A DNA stretch of 64,000 nt. It comes from Sulfuricaulis sp. (GTDB lineage: Bacteria; Pseudomonadota; Gammaproteobacteria; Acidiferrobacterales; Sulfurifustaceae). The notes beneath the pieces are model-generated. The model made no database searches, was not told the DNA's origin, and saw nothing but the letters and a program-made list of their open reading frames with translations. Positions within the stretch are counted from its first letter, which is position 1, and each line of letters begins with the position of its first letter. The position numbers were made by a program, and so were the translations under genes. This document shows, one piece after another, positions 23,765 through 33,322 of the stretch. Location: contig NZ_JANLGY010000013.1 in assembly GCF_024653915.1 (NCBI RefSeq), positions 186,001 through 250,000 of the forward strand, given 5' to 3'.

Positions 23765-25212
23765 GCGCGAACAGGCTGACACTGGCGCGCCAGTCGCTGC
23801 TGGAACCCGCTGGTTTGGGCGAGACGGAGCTGACACGCCTCATGGGCCAGCTGATGTCGGGCAGCGTGGATTATGCCGATCTTTATTTCCAGTACAGCCG
23901 GCACGAATCCTGGTCGCTCGAAGAAGGCAAGGTTAAATCCGGCAGTCACAGCATCGAACAGGGTGTGGGCGTGCGCGCTGTCGCCGGAGAAAAAACCGGT
24001 TTCGCCTATTCTGATGAAATAATTTTGCCCGCGCTGCTGTCGGCGGCCGGCGCCGCACGTGCCATCGTGCAGCAGGGCGCGCCGTCGCGCGCGCCGGCGG
24101 CTTTCCGCGGCGAGCTGGGGCGCCAGCTTTACCGGCAGGATGATCCGCTTGCGAGCTTGCCCGACGACGCCAAGGTGAAATTGCTCGAACGTGTGGAAAA
24201 AGAAGCGCGTGCGCAGGACCCGCGCGTGAAACAGGTCATGGCAAGTCTGGCCTCGACACATGAAGTGGTGTTGGTGGTGCGTTCGGATGGCGTAATGGCC
24301 GGTGACGTGCGCCCGCTGGTGCGGCTCAACGTCACCGTGATCGTGGAGCAGGACGGTCACCGCGAATCGGGCAGTCATGGTGGTGGTGGCCGCTTTGCCT
24401 ACGATTATTTCAATCAGGAAGACCGCGCGCTGGGTTACGCGCGCGAGGCGGTGCGCCAGGCGCTGGTGAATCTCGAGGCCGTGGACGCGCCCGCTGGCAC
24501 CATGACGGTGGTGCTCGGACCCGGCTGGCCGGGCATCCTGCTGCACGAGGCCATCGGCCACGGGCTCGAAGGCGATTTCAATCGCAAGGGCACTTCCGCC
24601 TTTGCCGGGCGCATCGGACAGCGTGTGGCCTCCGAACAATGCACGGTGGTGGACGACGGCACTATTCCCGACCGGCGCGGCTCGCTCAACGTGGACGATG
24701 AAGGCACGACGACGCAGAACACCGTGCTTATCGAGAACGGCATTCTCAAGGGCTACATGCAGGACACGATGAACGCGCGCCTCATGGGCGTCGCGCCTAC
24801 CGGCAATGGCCGGCGCGAGTCCTACGCGCACCTGCCGATGCCGCGCATGACCAACACATATATGTTGAATGGCAAATTCGATCCGCAGGAAATCATCGGC
24901 TCGGTCAGCAAAGGCCTGTACGCCGTCAGCTTCGGCGGCGGGCAGGTGGATATCACCTCGGGCAAGTTCGTGTTCTCCGCTTCCGAGGCTTATCTCATCG
25001 AAAACGGAAAGATCACGCGGCCGGTCAAGGGTGCGACCCTGATCGGTAACGGCCCGGACGTGCTCACGCGCGTGTCCATGGTCGGCAACGACATGCAGCT
25101 CGACCCCGGTGTCGGCACCTGCGGCAAGGAAGGCCAGAGTGTGCCGGTGGGCGTGGGTCAGCCGACGCTCAAGATCGACAGCCTCACCGTGGGAGGCACG
25201 CAGCATGAGTAG
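23761..25212 (+). CDS. tldD: Metalloprotease TldD
   Basis: Catalytic half of the TldD/TldE heterodimer, a zinc protease that trims peptides such as microcin precursors and CcdA. The metal motif is [11 protein letters not shown] (HExxxH). The 483-residue length is typical. It starts four bases inside the nitrilase stop and overlaps pmbA at its end. Confidence 0.96.
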   Translation: MSANRLTLARQSLLEPAGLGETELTRLMGQLMSGSVDYADLYFQYSRHESWSLEEGKVKSGSHSIEQGVGVRAVAGEKTGFAYSDEIILPALLSAAGAARAIVQQGAPSRAPAAFRGELGRQLYRQDDPLASLPDDAKVKLLERVEKEARAQDPRVKQVMASLASTHEVVLVVRSDGVMAGDVRPLVRLNVTVIVEQDGHRESGSHGGGGRFAYDYFNQEDRALGYAREAVRQALVNLEAVDAPAGTMTVVLGPGWPGILLHEAIGHGLEGDFNRKGTSAFAGRIGQRVASEQCTVVDDGTIPDRRGSLNVDDEGTTTQNTVLIENGILKGYMQDTMNARLMGVAPTGNGRRESYAHLPMPRMTNTYMLNGKFDPQEIIGSVSKGLYAVSFGGGQVDITSGKFVFSASEAYLIENGKITRPVKGATLIGNGPDVLTRVSMVGNDMQLDPGVGTCGKEGQSVPVGVGQPTLKIDSLTVGGTQHE

Positions 25213-26566
25213 CGCCATCGTTGCCAGCTCCGCCGTGGCGGACAAAGAATCGCGTAAGCGCCTCGCTGCTGTTGTCGAACAGGTTCTCGCCGAAGCGAAA
25301 AAATCCGGCGCCACCGCGGCCGAGGCCGGTGTGAATATCAGCCAGGGTCTGTCAGTGACAGTGCGCCTCGGCGAAGTCGAAACCGTGGAGCACACGCGCG
25401 ACAAAGGCATGGGCGTAACTGTTTATTTCGGACAGCGCACCGGTTCGGCCAGCACCACCGATTTCAGCGAAAAGGCCTTGCGCGAAACCGTGCGCGCCGC
25501 CAGTACTATTGCGAAATTCACCGCCGAGGATGACTGCGCCGGCCTCGCCGACCCGGAACGGCTGGCGAAAAATATTCCTGATCTCGATCTGTATCATCCC
25601 TGGAATCCGGGCACGGACCGGGCCATCGAACTTGCGCGCGCCGCTGAAGCCGCCGCGCGTGCCATAGACAAGCGCATCGCCAATTCCGAGGGCGGCAGTC
25701 TTTCCTCGCACGAAGGACTGGAAGTGTATGGCAACAGCAACGGGTTTCTCGGCACGGTTGCGGCCACGCGCCACAACCTGTCGGTAAGTGTGATCGCGCA
25801 GGACGAGGTCGGCATGCAGCGCGATTACTGGTACACCGTGGCGCGCAACGCAAAAAATCTGGAATCGCCGGAGTCGGTTGGTCAGATGGCGGCGCGCCGC
25901 AGCCTGCACCGGCTCGGCAGCCGCAAGCTCTCCACGCGCCAGTGCCCGGTGCTGTACGAAGCGCCGCTCGCCACCAGTCTGGTGTCGCATTTCATTGGTG
26001 CTGTGCGCGGCACCAGCCTTTACCGCCAGGCCTCGTTCCTGCTGGATGCACTCGGCAAGCCGGTGTTCTCCGATTTCGTGCGCATTCACGAGCAGCCACA
26101 TCTGAAAGGCGCGCAGGGCAGTGCAGCGTTCGACAGTGAAGGTGTGGCAACAAAACCACGCGATCTGATTCGCGATGGAGTTCTGCAGGGCTACGTGCTC
26201 GATTCCTATTCCGCGCGCAAGCTCAAGTTGCCGACCACCGGCAATGCCGGCGGTGTGCATAATTTAACTATTGATCCGGGAAAAGAAGATCTGGCCGCGC
26301 TCATGAAGCGCATGAATACTGGCCTGCTGGTGACCGAACTTATCGGTTTCGGGGTCAACACCATCACCGGCGACTATTCCCGCGGCGCCGCCGGCTTCTG
26401 GGTCGAGAACGGCGAGATTCAGTATCCGGTGGAGGAAATCACCATCGCCGGCAACCTCAAGGACATGTTCCGCCGTATCGTCGCCGTCGGCAGCGACGTC
26501 GATACCCGCGGCAATATCCGCAGCGGTTCGATCCTTATTGAAAACATGACGGTGGCGGGGAGTTGA
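25205..26566 (+). CDS. pmbA: TldE/PmbA metalloprotease partner
   Basis: Partner subunit of TldD in the protease that processes antibiotic peptides and antitoxins. ATG 25205 ([20 protein letters not shown]) is preferred because it overlaps the tldD stop by eight bases; the longer frame from 25109 lies in tldD coding sequence. PmbA landmarks include [12 protein letters not shown], the central [18 protein letters not shown] block and the C-terminal [20 protein letters not shown]. Usually tldD and pmbA are unlinked in E. coli; here they are adjacent. Confidence 0.95.
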   Translation: MSSAIVASSAVADKESRKRLAAVVEQVLAEAKKSGATAAEAGVNISQGLSVTVRLGEVETVEHTRDKGMGVTVYFGQRTGSASTTDFSEKALRETVRAASTIAKFTAEDDCAGLADPERLAKNIPDLDLYHPWNPGTDRAIELARAAEAAARAIDKRIANSEGGSLSSHEGLEVYGNSNGFLGTVAATRHNLSVSVIAQDEVGMQRDYWYTVARNAKNLESPESVGQMAARRSLHRLGSRKLSTRQCPVLYEAPLATSLVSHFIGAVRGTSLYRQASFLLDALGKPVFSDFVRIHEQPHLKGAQGSAAFDSEGVATKPRDLIRDGVLQGYVLDSYSARKLKLPTTGNAGGVHNLTIDPGKEDLAALMKRMNTGLLVTELIGFGVNTITGDYSRGAAGFWVENGEIQYPVEEITIAGNLKDMFRRIVAVGSDVDTRGNIRSGSILIENMTVAGS

Positions 26567-26574
26567 TGTTGGGC

Positions 26575-26598
26575 GTGAATTACGTCGATTATTACTGA
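26575..26598 (+). pseudogene. Possible 3' remnant of a higB toxin
   Basis: Seven codons (VNYVDYY) and a stop directly before the higA-type gene resemble the usual C-terminal end of HigB toxins (a V-x-x-VDYH type ending). No other higB sequence remains. The match is short and could be chance. Confidence 0.3.
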
Positions 26599-26611
26599 GC
26601 GAGGTGTCGAT

Positions 26612-26884
26612 ATGGCTATGCGTAGTCCTGCTCATCCTGGCGAGGTGCTGCGCGAGTATCTGCCAGAGGACATGACGGTGACGGAAGCGGCGCGCCGGCT
26701 GGGCGTTACCCGGCAGGCATTCTCGGCACTGCTAAACGGCCGCGCCGGGGTGAGCGCAGAAATGGCGCTGCGCCTGGCTCAGGCGCTCGGCACCAGCGCA
26801 GAAATGTGGCTCTCGATGCAGACTGCCTATGACTTATGGGAGGCGAAACGCAGGCCACCCAAGGTCAGTCGTATCGCTGCATAG
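26612..26884 (+). CDS. HigA-family addiction-module antitoxin (orphan)
   Basis: XRE-type helix-turn-helix protein of 90 residues. It begins MAMRSPAHPGEVLREYLPE, the HigA hallmark (HPGExLxE), and has a helix-turn-helix TVTEAARRLGVTRQAFSALLNG. It ends in the typical region AQALGTSAEMWLSMQTAYDLWEA. GAGG lies upstream of the ATG. No intact higB precedes it, so it may now act as a free-standing regulator or anti-addiction factor. It opens the accessory island after pmbA. Confidence 0.88.
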   Translation: MAMRSPAHPGEVLREYLPEDMTVTEAARRLGVTRQAFSALLNGRAGVSAEMALRLAQALGTSAEMWLSMQTAYDLWEAKRRPPKVSRIAA

Positions 26885-26935
26885 AAGGCAAGCTGAAATT
26901 ATTACCTGAAAAGTCGCATTAGCCCTCCCAGCTCT

Positions 26936-26964
26936 TTGACAATCGGACATATTTGTCCGATACT
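26936..26964 (+). promoter_or_regulatory. hicAB promoter with an operator dyad in the spacer
   Basis: A perfect -35 TTGACA (26936-26941), a 17-base spacer and a -10-like GATACT (26959-26964). The spacer and the first -10 bases hold the perfect dyad TCGGACA-tatt-TGTCCGA (26943-26960), well placed for HicB to repress the promoter. ATG 26971 follows at once, implying a short or leaderless transcript. Confidence 0.7.
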
Positions 26965-26970
26965 CTTTCC

Positions 26971-27183
26971 ATGCGAGGCAATGAGTTTATCCGCCGGGTG
27001 CAAAAATATGCCAAGGCGCGAGGGATCCACTGTGAATGGCACTCAGAGATGGGCAAAGGTAGCCACGGTGTATTGATTCTCGGTGACCGGCGCACCGTGG
27101 TCCGTAATCCCAAGGATGAACTCAAAACGGGAACCATGTATGCGATGTTGAAACAGCTAGGCTTGTCGAGAACCGAGATTTAA
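26971..27183 (+). CDS. hicA: HicA-family mRNA interferase toxin
   Basis: Small dsRBD-fold toxin that cleaves mRNA. The catalytic histidine is in the GKGSHGVL motif, and the family ending MLKQLGLSRTEI is present. ATG 26971 is preferred to an upstream in-frame TTG, giving 70 residues. The antitoxin HicB follows after 15 bases, an ordinary hicAB order, and a promoter with an operator dyad lies directly upstream. Confidence 0.9.
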   Translation: MRGNEFIRRVQKYAKARGIHCEWHSEMGKGSHGVLILGDRRTVVRNPKDELKTGTMYAMLKQLGLSRTEI

Positions 27184-27198
27184 CGGAGGTAATTAATT

Positions 27199-27627
27199 AT
27201 GCGCGAATTTCTTTATCCCGCCCGGTTTACCCCGGACAAAAAGGACGGAGGTTATGTCGTAACCTTTCGTGATATCCCCGAGGCTATCACCCAAGGCGAG
27301 ACGACCGACGAGTGTCTGGAGGAAGCAGCGGGAGCGCTCCAGGCGGCACTCGAAGGCCGGATTATGAGTGACCTTGATATCCCGAAGGCCTCAAAGTTGA
27401 AGCGGGGAGAGCATTCCATCGCCGTCCCGGTGCAAACGGCTCTCAAGGCGGCGCTTTACCTGGAAATGCGTAAAACCGGTATCACCCGGGTCGAGCTTGC
27501 GCGCCGCCTGCGCATCGACGAGAAAGAAGCTCGCCGCATGCTGGATCCGCATCACCCCACGAAAGCCGACCGGTTGGAAAAAGCACTTGCCGTGTTGGGC
27601 AGGCATGCTGAGCTGCGCGTAGCCTGA
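27199..27627 (+). CDS. hicB: HicB-family antitoxin
   Basis: Antitoxin of HicA, 142 residues. The N-terminal partially degraded RNase H fold is visible as YPARFTPDKKDGGYVVTFRDIPEA, followed by QGETTDECLEEA. The C-terminal DNA-binding helix-turn-helix is around residues 90-140 (TRVELARRLRIDEKEARRML). The ribosome-binding site GGAGGT is strong. HicB probably represses its own operon through the TCGGACA dyad upstream of hicA. Confidence 0.92.
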   Translation: MREFLYPARFTPDKKDGGYVVTFRDIPEAITQGETTDECLEEAAGALQAALEGRIMSDLDIPKASKLKRGEHSIAVPVQTALKAALYLEMRKTGITRVELARRLRIDEKEARRMLDPHHPTKADRLEKALAVLGRHAELRVA

Positions 27628-27650
27628 GATTCTAGAACCTATCTCAAAAT

Positions 27651-27687
27651 CCCTCGCCCCTCCAGGGAGAGAGCGGGGTGAGGGCGT
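27651..27687. repeat. Truncated family A repeat
   Basis: A short copy of the ctcgccc...gggagag...ggtgagggcg element seen at 9.8 and 55.4 kb. Downstream, at about 27730-27775, a cgtcatcccggc / gccgggatc pair resembles a second common proteobacterial palindrome. This 220-base gap separates hicB from hsdR. Confidence 0.55.
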
Positions 27688-27851
27688 TCACATTTCGCTC
27701 TAGGGTGTTTCAAATCTAAACAAAGCCGTCATCCCGGCATGGTGTAGGCCGGGATCGAGGTGTTAGGATTCCAGTCTTAAAGAAAAGGGATCAGAGGAGG
27801 GGCTTGGTCCCGCAGCGAGAACAAAAAGCTAAGGGAGCGATCGACAAGTAG

Positions 27852-30209
27852 ATGCCTACCGAAGCCGATACCTGCCGCAAGTTTGTTGTCCCTAAGCTCC
27901 AGTCAGCGGGTTGGGATAACGAGCCGCATTCCATCGCGGAGCAACGCACCATCACTGATGGGCGCATTGTGCCGGTGGGGAAAGGCTTCGTGCGTAAACC
28001 ACCTAAACGAGTGGATTTCCTTCTACGTTTTACGCGAGATTTCCCGCTCGCAGTCGTAGAAGCCAAAGCGAACTATAAGAAAGCTGCCGACGGTATGCAG
28101 CAAGCCAAGGAATATGCCGAAATGCTTGGCCTCAAATTCGCTTACGCCACCAACGGTCACGAAGTTCTCGAATTTGATTACTTCACGGGTCGTGAATCCC
28201 GTATCTCAGACTACCCGACGCCCCAAGAACTTTGGCAGCGCTACCGTGCGGCTAGCAAGATCAAGGACAACCAAACTGCAGAGCGTCTACTCGCTCCCTA
28301 CAACCACGATGTCGGCAAGGGCGAGCGCTATTACCAACAGATAGCCATCAACAGAACGGTTGAGGCGGTACTGAAGGGCCAGCAACGTATATTGCTTACC
28401 ATGGCCACGGGAACCGGCAAGACCGCCGTGGCCTTTCAAATCTGCTGGAAACTCTGGAACGCCCGCTGGAACCGCACAGGCGAACATCGCCGTCCGCGCA
28501 TTCTCTATCTTGCCGACCGTAATATTCTCATTGATCAGCCAAAGGACGGTATCTTTGCTGCCTTCGGTGACGCGCGGTACAAGATCGAATCCGGCGAGGT
28601 CGTGAAGAGTCGTGAAATGTATTTCGCGATCTATCAGGCTCTTGCCGAAGACGAACGCCGGGTCGGCCTATTCAAGTCATACTCTACTGAATTCTTCGAT
28701 CTGGTCATCGTAGACGAGTGTCACCGTGGTAGTGCTCGCGATGACAGCGCCTGGCGCAGTATTTTGGAATACTTCAAACCAGCGTATCAGCTCGGCATGA
28801 CGGCCACGCCTCTGCGTAACGAAAGCCGCGATACATATCTCTATTTCGGTAACCCGATCTATGAGTACAGCTTGCGTCAAGGCATTGATGACGGTTTCCT
28901 AGCACCGTACCGGGTACACCGTGTTATCACAGAATGGGATGCCGCCGGTTGGCGACCTAGCAAGGATGAACTCGACCGCTATGGGCGATCTATCCCGGAC
29001 GATGAGTATCAAACGAAGGATTTTGAACGTGTGGTGGCCCTGCGTGCCCGCACTCTGGCCATCGCCAAACACCTAACGGAGTTTCTTAAGAAAAACGACC
29101 GCTTCGCCAAGACAATCATTTTCTGTGTGGATCAGGAGCATGCCAGCGAGATGCGACAAGCCCTATCCAACCTGAACAGCGATCTGGTCACCCAATACCC
29201 GGACTATGCCTGTCGCGTTACAGCAGACGAGGGCGACATCGGGCGCGGCCACCTCGGGCGCTTTCAGGACGTGGATACCCGGACACCCACAATCCTGACT
29301 ACTTCGCAGCTTCTTACCACGGGTGTGGATGCGCCGACGTGCAAAAACGTGGTGCTTGCCCGTGTCATAGGCTCCATGAGTGAGTTCAAGCAGATCATCG
29401 GTCGCGGTACCCGCGTGCGCGACGACTACGACAAGCTCTGGTTCAATATCATCGACTACACGGGTTCGGCCACGCGCATGTTTGCCGATCCGGATTTTGA
29501 TGGTGATCCTGTGAAGCTCACAGAGGAAGAACTGCTCAAAACCGGTGAAACTCGCATTATTACCGAGGAGGAGCCGCGCAAGGATGTCGCAGAGCTGGAA
29601 GTGCCGTATATCATCGAGCCTCCGGAAGAAGATCGCAGGAAGTACTACTTCGACGGCGGTTCGGTTGAAATCGCCGCCCATCTCGTCCACGAGCTGGACC
29701 CTGATGGCAAGCAACTCCGCGTGGTGCGCTATACCGACTACGCCGCCGAAAAGGTCCGTACCCTATGCCCAACCGCGCGTGAGCTTCACAAGAAATGGGC
29801 TGATCCCACTCAGCGTTTCGAGATCATCCAAGCTCTCGAAGAAAGGGGCGTGAGCTTTGCCGAGTTGGCGGAGCAGGCCAAGATGCCCGAGGCAGACCCA
29901 TTCGACCTGCTGTGCCATCTCGCCTTTAACGCCCCGCTGCGTACACGTCGCGAGCGTGCGCAGCGACTGAAAAGCGAGCGCAAGGGCTTCTTCGAGCAAC
30001 ATGGCCCCGAGGCCCGCCAGATTTTGGAAGAGCTTTTGGAAAAATACGCGGAGCATGGCAACGCCCAATTCGTCCTGCCGGACGTGTTACATGTCCCGCC
30101 CATCTCAACGCATGGCACGGTGCGCGAAATCAGTGCGGCTTTCGGTGGCACCGAGAAACTCCGGCAAGCCGTGCACGATTTGCAAAACCTGCTGTACGCC
30201 GCATCTTGA
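27852..30209 (+). CDS. hsdR: Type I restriction endonuclease subunit R (EcoEI-like)
   Basis: Translocating and cleaving subunit. An N-terminal PD-(D/E)xK nuclease is seen as VDFLLRF (D55) and VVEAKAN (E70, K72). The SF2 helicase has Walker A ATGTGKT (185-191), DECH box (IVDECHRG) and TATPLR. The C-terminal EcoEI_R-type domain ends near LQNLLYAAS. At 785 residues it matches the shorter type IB (EcoEI) class rather than EcoKI. Frame is open throughout. hsdM starts 14 bases later. Confidence 0.95.
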   Translation: MPTEADTCRKFVVPKLQSAGWDNEPHSIAEQRTITDGRIVPVGKGFVRKPPKRVDFLLRFTRDFPLAVVEAKANYKKAADGMQQAKEYAEMLGLKFAYATNGHEVLEFDYFTGRESRISDYPTPQELWQRYRAASKIKDNQTAERLLAPYNHDVGKGERYYQQIAINRTVEAVLKGQQRILLTMATGTGKTAVAFQICWKLWNARWNRTGEHRRPRILYLADRNILIDQPKDGIFAAFGDARYKIESGEVVKSREMYFAIYQALAEDERRVGLFKSYSTEFFDLVIVDECHRGSARDDSAWRSILEYFKPAYQLGMTATPLRNESRDTYLYFGNPIYEYSLRQGIDDGFLAPYRVHRVITEWDAAGWRPSKDELDRYGRSIPDDEYQTKDFERVVALRARTLAIAKHLTEFLKKNDRFAKTIIFCVDQEHASEMRQALSNLNSDLVTQYPDYACRVTADEGDIGRGHLGRFQDVDTRTPTILTTSQLLTTGVDAPTCKNVVLARVIGSMSEFKQIIGRGTRVRDDYDKLWFNIIDYTGSATRMFADPDFDGDPVKLTEEELLKTGETRIITEEEPRKDVAELEVPYIIEPPEEDRRKYYFDGGSVEIAAHLVHELDPDGKQLRVVRYTDYAAEKVRTLCPTARELHKKWADPTQRFEIIQALEERGVSFAELAEQAKMPEADPFDLLCHLAFNAPLRTRRERAQRLKSERKGFFEQHGPEARQILEELLEKYAEHGNAQFVLPDVLHVPPISTHGTVREISAAFGGTEKLRQAVHDLQNLLYAAS

Positions 30210-30223
30210 AGATAAGGTAAACA

Positions 30224-31777
30224 ATGCCCCGAACCAAGAAAGCACCCAAGGCGGCTCAACCGCAAACTACCACCCAATCCCTTGGGAGCCTCATCAAGTC
30301 CGCGCGCGATATCATGCGCAAAGACAAGGGACTCAACGGTGACCTCGACCGCCTGCCAATGCTCACCTGGATCATGTTCCTCAAGTTCCTCGACGATCTG
30401 GAACTTCAGGGCAAGGAAGAGGCCAAACTTGCCGGCAAGAAGTTCCGCCCGGCCATTGAACCTCCGTACCGTTGGCGCGATTGGGGCGCACGGGCCGATG
30501 GTATAACGGGCGACGAATTACTCGCGTTCATTAACTCGGAAAAATGCGTTCGGCCGGACGGCACGCGTGGTCCGGGCCTGTTTGCCTACCTGCGCAAGCT
30601 CACCAGCTCCAATGGCGACGACCGCCGCGACGTGATTGCCACCGTTTTCAAGGGAGTGGATAACCGCATGAAGAGCGGTTACCTCCTGCGCGATGTCATC
30701 AACAAGGTGCACGGCATTCACTTCACGTCCAGTGATGAGCTGCACACCTTAGGCAGTCTCTACGAATCCATGCTGCGGGAGATGCGTGATGCGGCGGGAG
30801 ATTCCGGCGAGTTCTACACACCGCGCCCGGTGGTGCGTTTCATGGTCAAGGCCGTCAATCCTTGTCTCGGCGAGACCGTGCTCGACCCAGCCTGCGGCAC
30901 TGGTGGCTTCCTCGTCGAGGCATTCAATCACCTGAGCCAGCAGGTAAAGACCGTCGCCGATCGCAGGGTGCTTCAGGAGAAATCCCTTTTCGGCTACGAA
31001 CCCAAGCCGTTGCCATATCTGCTTGCGCAGATGAACCTTCTACTGCACGGGCTGGATGCCCCTCAGATAGACCCCGGCAACGCACTGCGCTTCAAGCTCA
31101 CCGAAATCGGCGAGAAGGATCGCGTGGACGTGATCCTGACCAATCCGCCCTTTGGCGGCGAGGAGGAGAAGGGTATCCAGGGCAACTTCCCCGAGGATCG
31201 GCAGATCGCCGAAACCGCGCTGCTTTTCCTTCAGCTCATCATGCGCCGCCTGCGTCGTACGTCGAGTAAGGGCGGTTTCGCTAGAGCAGCAGTGGTTGTG
31301 CCCAACGGTATACTCTTCGGCGACGGTGTCTGCGCCCGCATCAAGGAGGAGTTGCTCAAGGAGTACAATCTTCACTTTATTGTCCGCCTGCCCAACGGCG
31401 TGTTCGCGCCGTACACGAGCATTCCGACGAATATCATGTTCTTCGACCGCTCCGGGCCGACGAAGGAGGTTTGGTATTACGAGCACCCGTTGCCGGAAGG
31501 GCGCAAGAACTACACCAAGACCCAGCCGATCCAGTTCGAGGAATTCAAGTCATGCCTCGAATGGTGGAGCAAACGGGAAGAAAACGACCGCGCCTGGAAG
31601 GTGAGCGCTGATGAACTGCTCGCCAACAACTGCAACCTCGACCGCAAGAACCCGCGCGGCAAGGCGGACTTCGAGCACCTGCCACCGGAACAGCTTGCCG
31701 ATGACATCCTTAAGAAGGAGCAGCGGATCGTGGAGATCGTGGCAGAAATTAAAAGCGTGTTGACACAGAAACCATGA
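30224..31777 (+). CDS. hsdM: Type I restriction-modification DNA methyltransferase subunit M
   Basis: N6-adenine methyltransferase of the type I system. SAM-binding motif DPACGTGGF at 221-229 and catalytic NPPF at 307-310; an N-terminal helical region precedes them. 517 residues is usual. The stop overlaps the hsdS start (ATGA), so M and S are coupled. Confidence 0.96.
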   Translation: MPRTKKAPKAAQPQTTTQSLGSLIKSARDIMRKDKGLNGDLDRLPMLTWIMFLKFLDDLELQGKEEAKLAGKKFRPAIEPPYRWRDWGARADGITGDELLAFINSEKCVRPDGTRGPGLFAYLRKLTSSNGDDRRDVIATVFKGVDNRMKSGYLLRDVINKVHGIHFTSSDELHTLGSLYESMLREMRDAAGDSGEFYTPRPVVRFMVKAVNPCLGETVLDPACGTGGFLVEAFNHLSQQVKTVADRRVLQEKSLFGYEPKPLPYLLAQMNLLLHGLDAPQIDPGNALRFKLTEIGEKDRVDVILTNPPFGGEEEKGIQGNFPEDRQIAETALLFLQLIMRRLRRTSSKGGFARAAVVVPNGILFGDGVCARIKEELLKEYNLHFIVRLPNGVFAPYTSIPTNIMFFDRSGPTKEVWYYEHPLPEGRKNYTKTQPIQFEEFKSCLEWWSKREENDRAWKVSADELLANNCNLDRKNPRGKADFEHLPPEQLADDILKKEQRIVEIVAEIKSVLTQKP

Positions 31778-32931
31778 GTGCGAGTTGGCCGAGGGTACGG
31801 TTGGTCGAAGTATTGACGCCGATCAGCCGGGAAGAGGTAGTTGATCCCGTACGCGAATATCGGCTGCTCGGCGTTCGGTTGGACGGCCAAGGACCGTTCC
31901 TGCGTGAAATGGTGCTCGGTTCGGAAACGGCGGCTAACAAATTGTTTTGTGTCGCAGCAGGCGACTTTATTTACAGCAGGCTTTTTGCTTGGCGAGGCGC
32001 ATTCGGTATTATCGAGGAGGAGTTGGATGGCTGTTACGTCTCCGGCGAGTTCCCGACATTCGCGCCGATCGCCAACAAGATCGACATCCGCTTCCTACGC
32101 TATTGGTTCCGATTATCCGGGACCTTGGATCGCGTGAGTGAGGATTGTAGCGGGAGCACGCCGCTCACGCGGAACCGTTTCAAAGAGAAATTTTTTCTTT
32201 CCCTCGAAATACCCCTGCCGCCGTTGGCCGAGCAGCGGCGCATCGTGGCGCGCATCGAAGAACTGGCCGCCAAAATCGCCGAAGCCCGCTCTCTCCGCCA
32301 GCAGACAACTGCGGAAGTTGAGGCTTTTGTCATAAGTGTTCATGCCAAACTCGCGGCTAAACGTACGAAGAAGTTAGGAGAAGTGCTCAAACTCGATGAA
32401 GATGCAGCGGCGATTTTGCCAACGGGTTCCTATCCACAGGTCGGCATGCGAAGTTTTGGCGGCGGTCTTTTTCCGAAGGGCGCAGTCGCTGGAATGGAAA
32501 CGACCTACAGGGCCTTCAACCGGCTTTACGAAGGCGCTCTCGTCCTCAGCCAAGTGAAGGGATGGGAAGGCGCTGTAGCCGTCTGCCCGACGGAGTTAGC
32601 AGGGTGGTTCGTGTCCCCCGAATACCGCACCTTTCGCTGTATACCAAGCGAAACTCGGCCTGGTTACTTGGGGCCACTGGTGCGGACAGAATGGTTCTGG
32701 GGCAAGCTGGCACACGCTACTAGAGGAGTCGGTGCCCGCCGAGAACGTACGCGACCGGAACAGTTTCTTGAGATCGAACTGCCTATGCCTGACGTAGAGC
32801 ATCAGAAGAGAGGTGAGATGCTATTTGCGCAAGTGGACGCACTGAAACGCCTGCAGGTTGAGACCGTCGCCGAACTCGACGCCATGTTGCCCGCCATCCT
32901 CGACCGCGCTTTCAAGGGAGAACTGAGGTAG
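31774..32931 (+). CDS. hsdS: Type I restriction-modification specificity subunit S
   Basis: Determines the DNA target of both methylation and cleavage. Two target-recognition halves are visible, each ended by a conserved spacer helix: LPPLAEQRRIVARIEELAAKI (about 148-170) and the C-terminal AELDAMLPAILDRAFKGELR. The second recognition domain starts near TKKLGEVLKL. 385 residues, intact. The target sequence cannot be read from the protein. Confidence 0.94.
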   Translation: MSASWPRVRLVEVLTPISREEVVDPVREYRLLGVRLDGQGPFLREMVLGSETAANKLFCVAAGDFIYSRLFAWRGAFGIIEEELDGCYVSGEFPTFAPIANKIDIRFLRYWFRLSGTLDRVSEDCSGSTPLTRNRFKEKFFLSLEIPLPPLAEQRRIVARIEELAAKIAEARSLRQQTTAEVEAFVISVHAKLAAKRTKKLGEVLKLDEDAAAILPTGSYPQVGMRSFGGGLFPKGAVAGMETTYRAFNRLYEGALVLSQVKGWEGAVAVCPTELAGWFVSPEYRTFRCIPSETRPGYLGPLVRTEWFWGKLAHATRGVGARRERTRPEQFLEIELPMPDVEHQKRGEMLFAQVDALKRLQVETVAELDAMLPAILDRAFKGELR

Positions 32932-32995
32932 CCCAGTTTCCCGGACAATTTAGTTAAGCAACACCCAGCCCCGGTTTTTTGTGTGCGGGTTCGGT

Positions 32996-33038
32996 TTGCC
33001 ATCCGACCGGTTCATGCCTATAATCTGGCTAGTCTAGC
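32996..33038 (+). promoter_or_regulatory. phd-vapC promoter and operator
   Basis: TTGCCA (32996-33001) and a consensus TATAAT (33019-33024) are spaced by 17 bases, a strong sigma70 promoter. Just after the -10, GCTAG-T-CTAGC (33028-33038) is a perfect dyad over the expected start of transcription, a fitting site for autorepression by the antitoxin. Confidence 0.7.
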
Positions 33039-33070
33039 TATATTTTCCAAGTCGGGATTGGGAGGCATGC

Positions 33071-33322
33071 ATGAAAAAGCGCTGGCAGTTGCAGGAAGCC
33101 AAGAACCAATTGAGCCGCGTGGTAACAGAAGCCCGTGAGCATGGGCCGCAAACCATCACAGTGCACGGACACCCCGCGGCCGTGGTGATTTCGATTGAGG
33201 AATTCCGCCGCCTGGCGGCGGAAAAAAAACCACTCTCTCAATTCTTTCGCGATCTTGCACCGAAAGGGGCTGGTCTCAGAGTCAAACGTTCGCGTGACAC
33301 GGGACGCAGGACCGAGTTGTGA
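33071..33322 (+). CDS. Phd/YefM-family antitoxin
   Basis: 83-residue antitoxin beginning MKKRWQLQEAKNQLSRVV, the Phd/YefM DNA-binding start, followed by ITVHGHPAAVVISIEEFRRL. The C-terminal part is basic and probably binds the toxin. It overlaps vapC by four bases (GTGA) and is preceded by its own promoter and dyad. Confidence 0.92.
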   Translation: MKKRWQLQEAKNQLSRVVTEAREHGPQTITVHGHPAAVVISIEEFRRLAAEKKPLSQFFRDLAPKGAGLRVKRSRDTGRRTEL

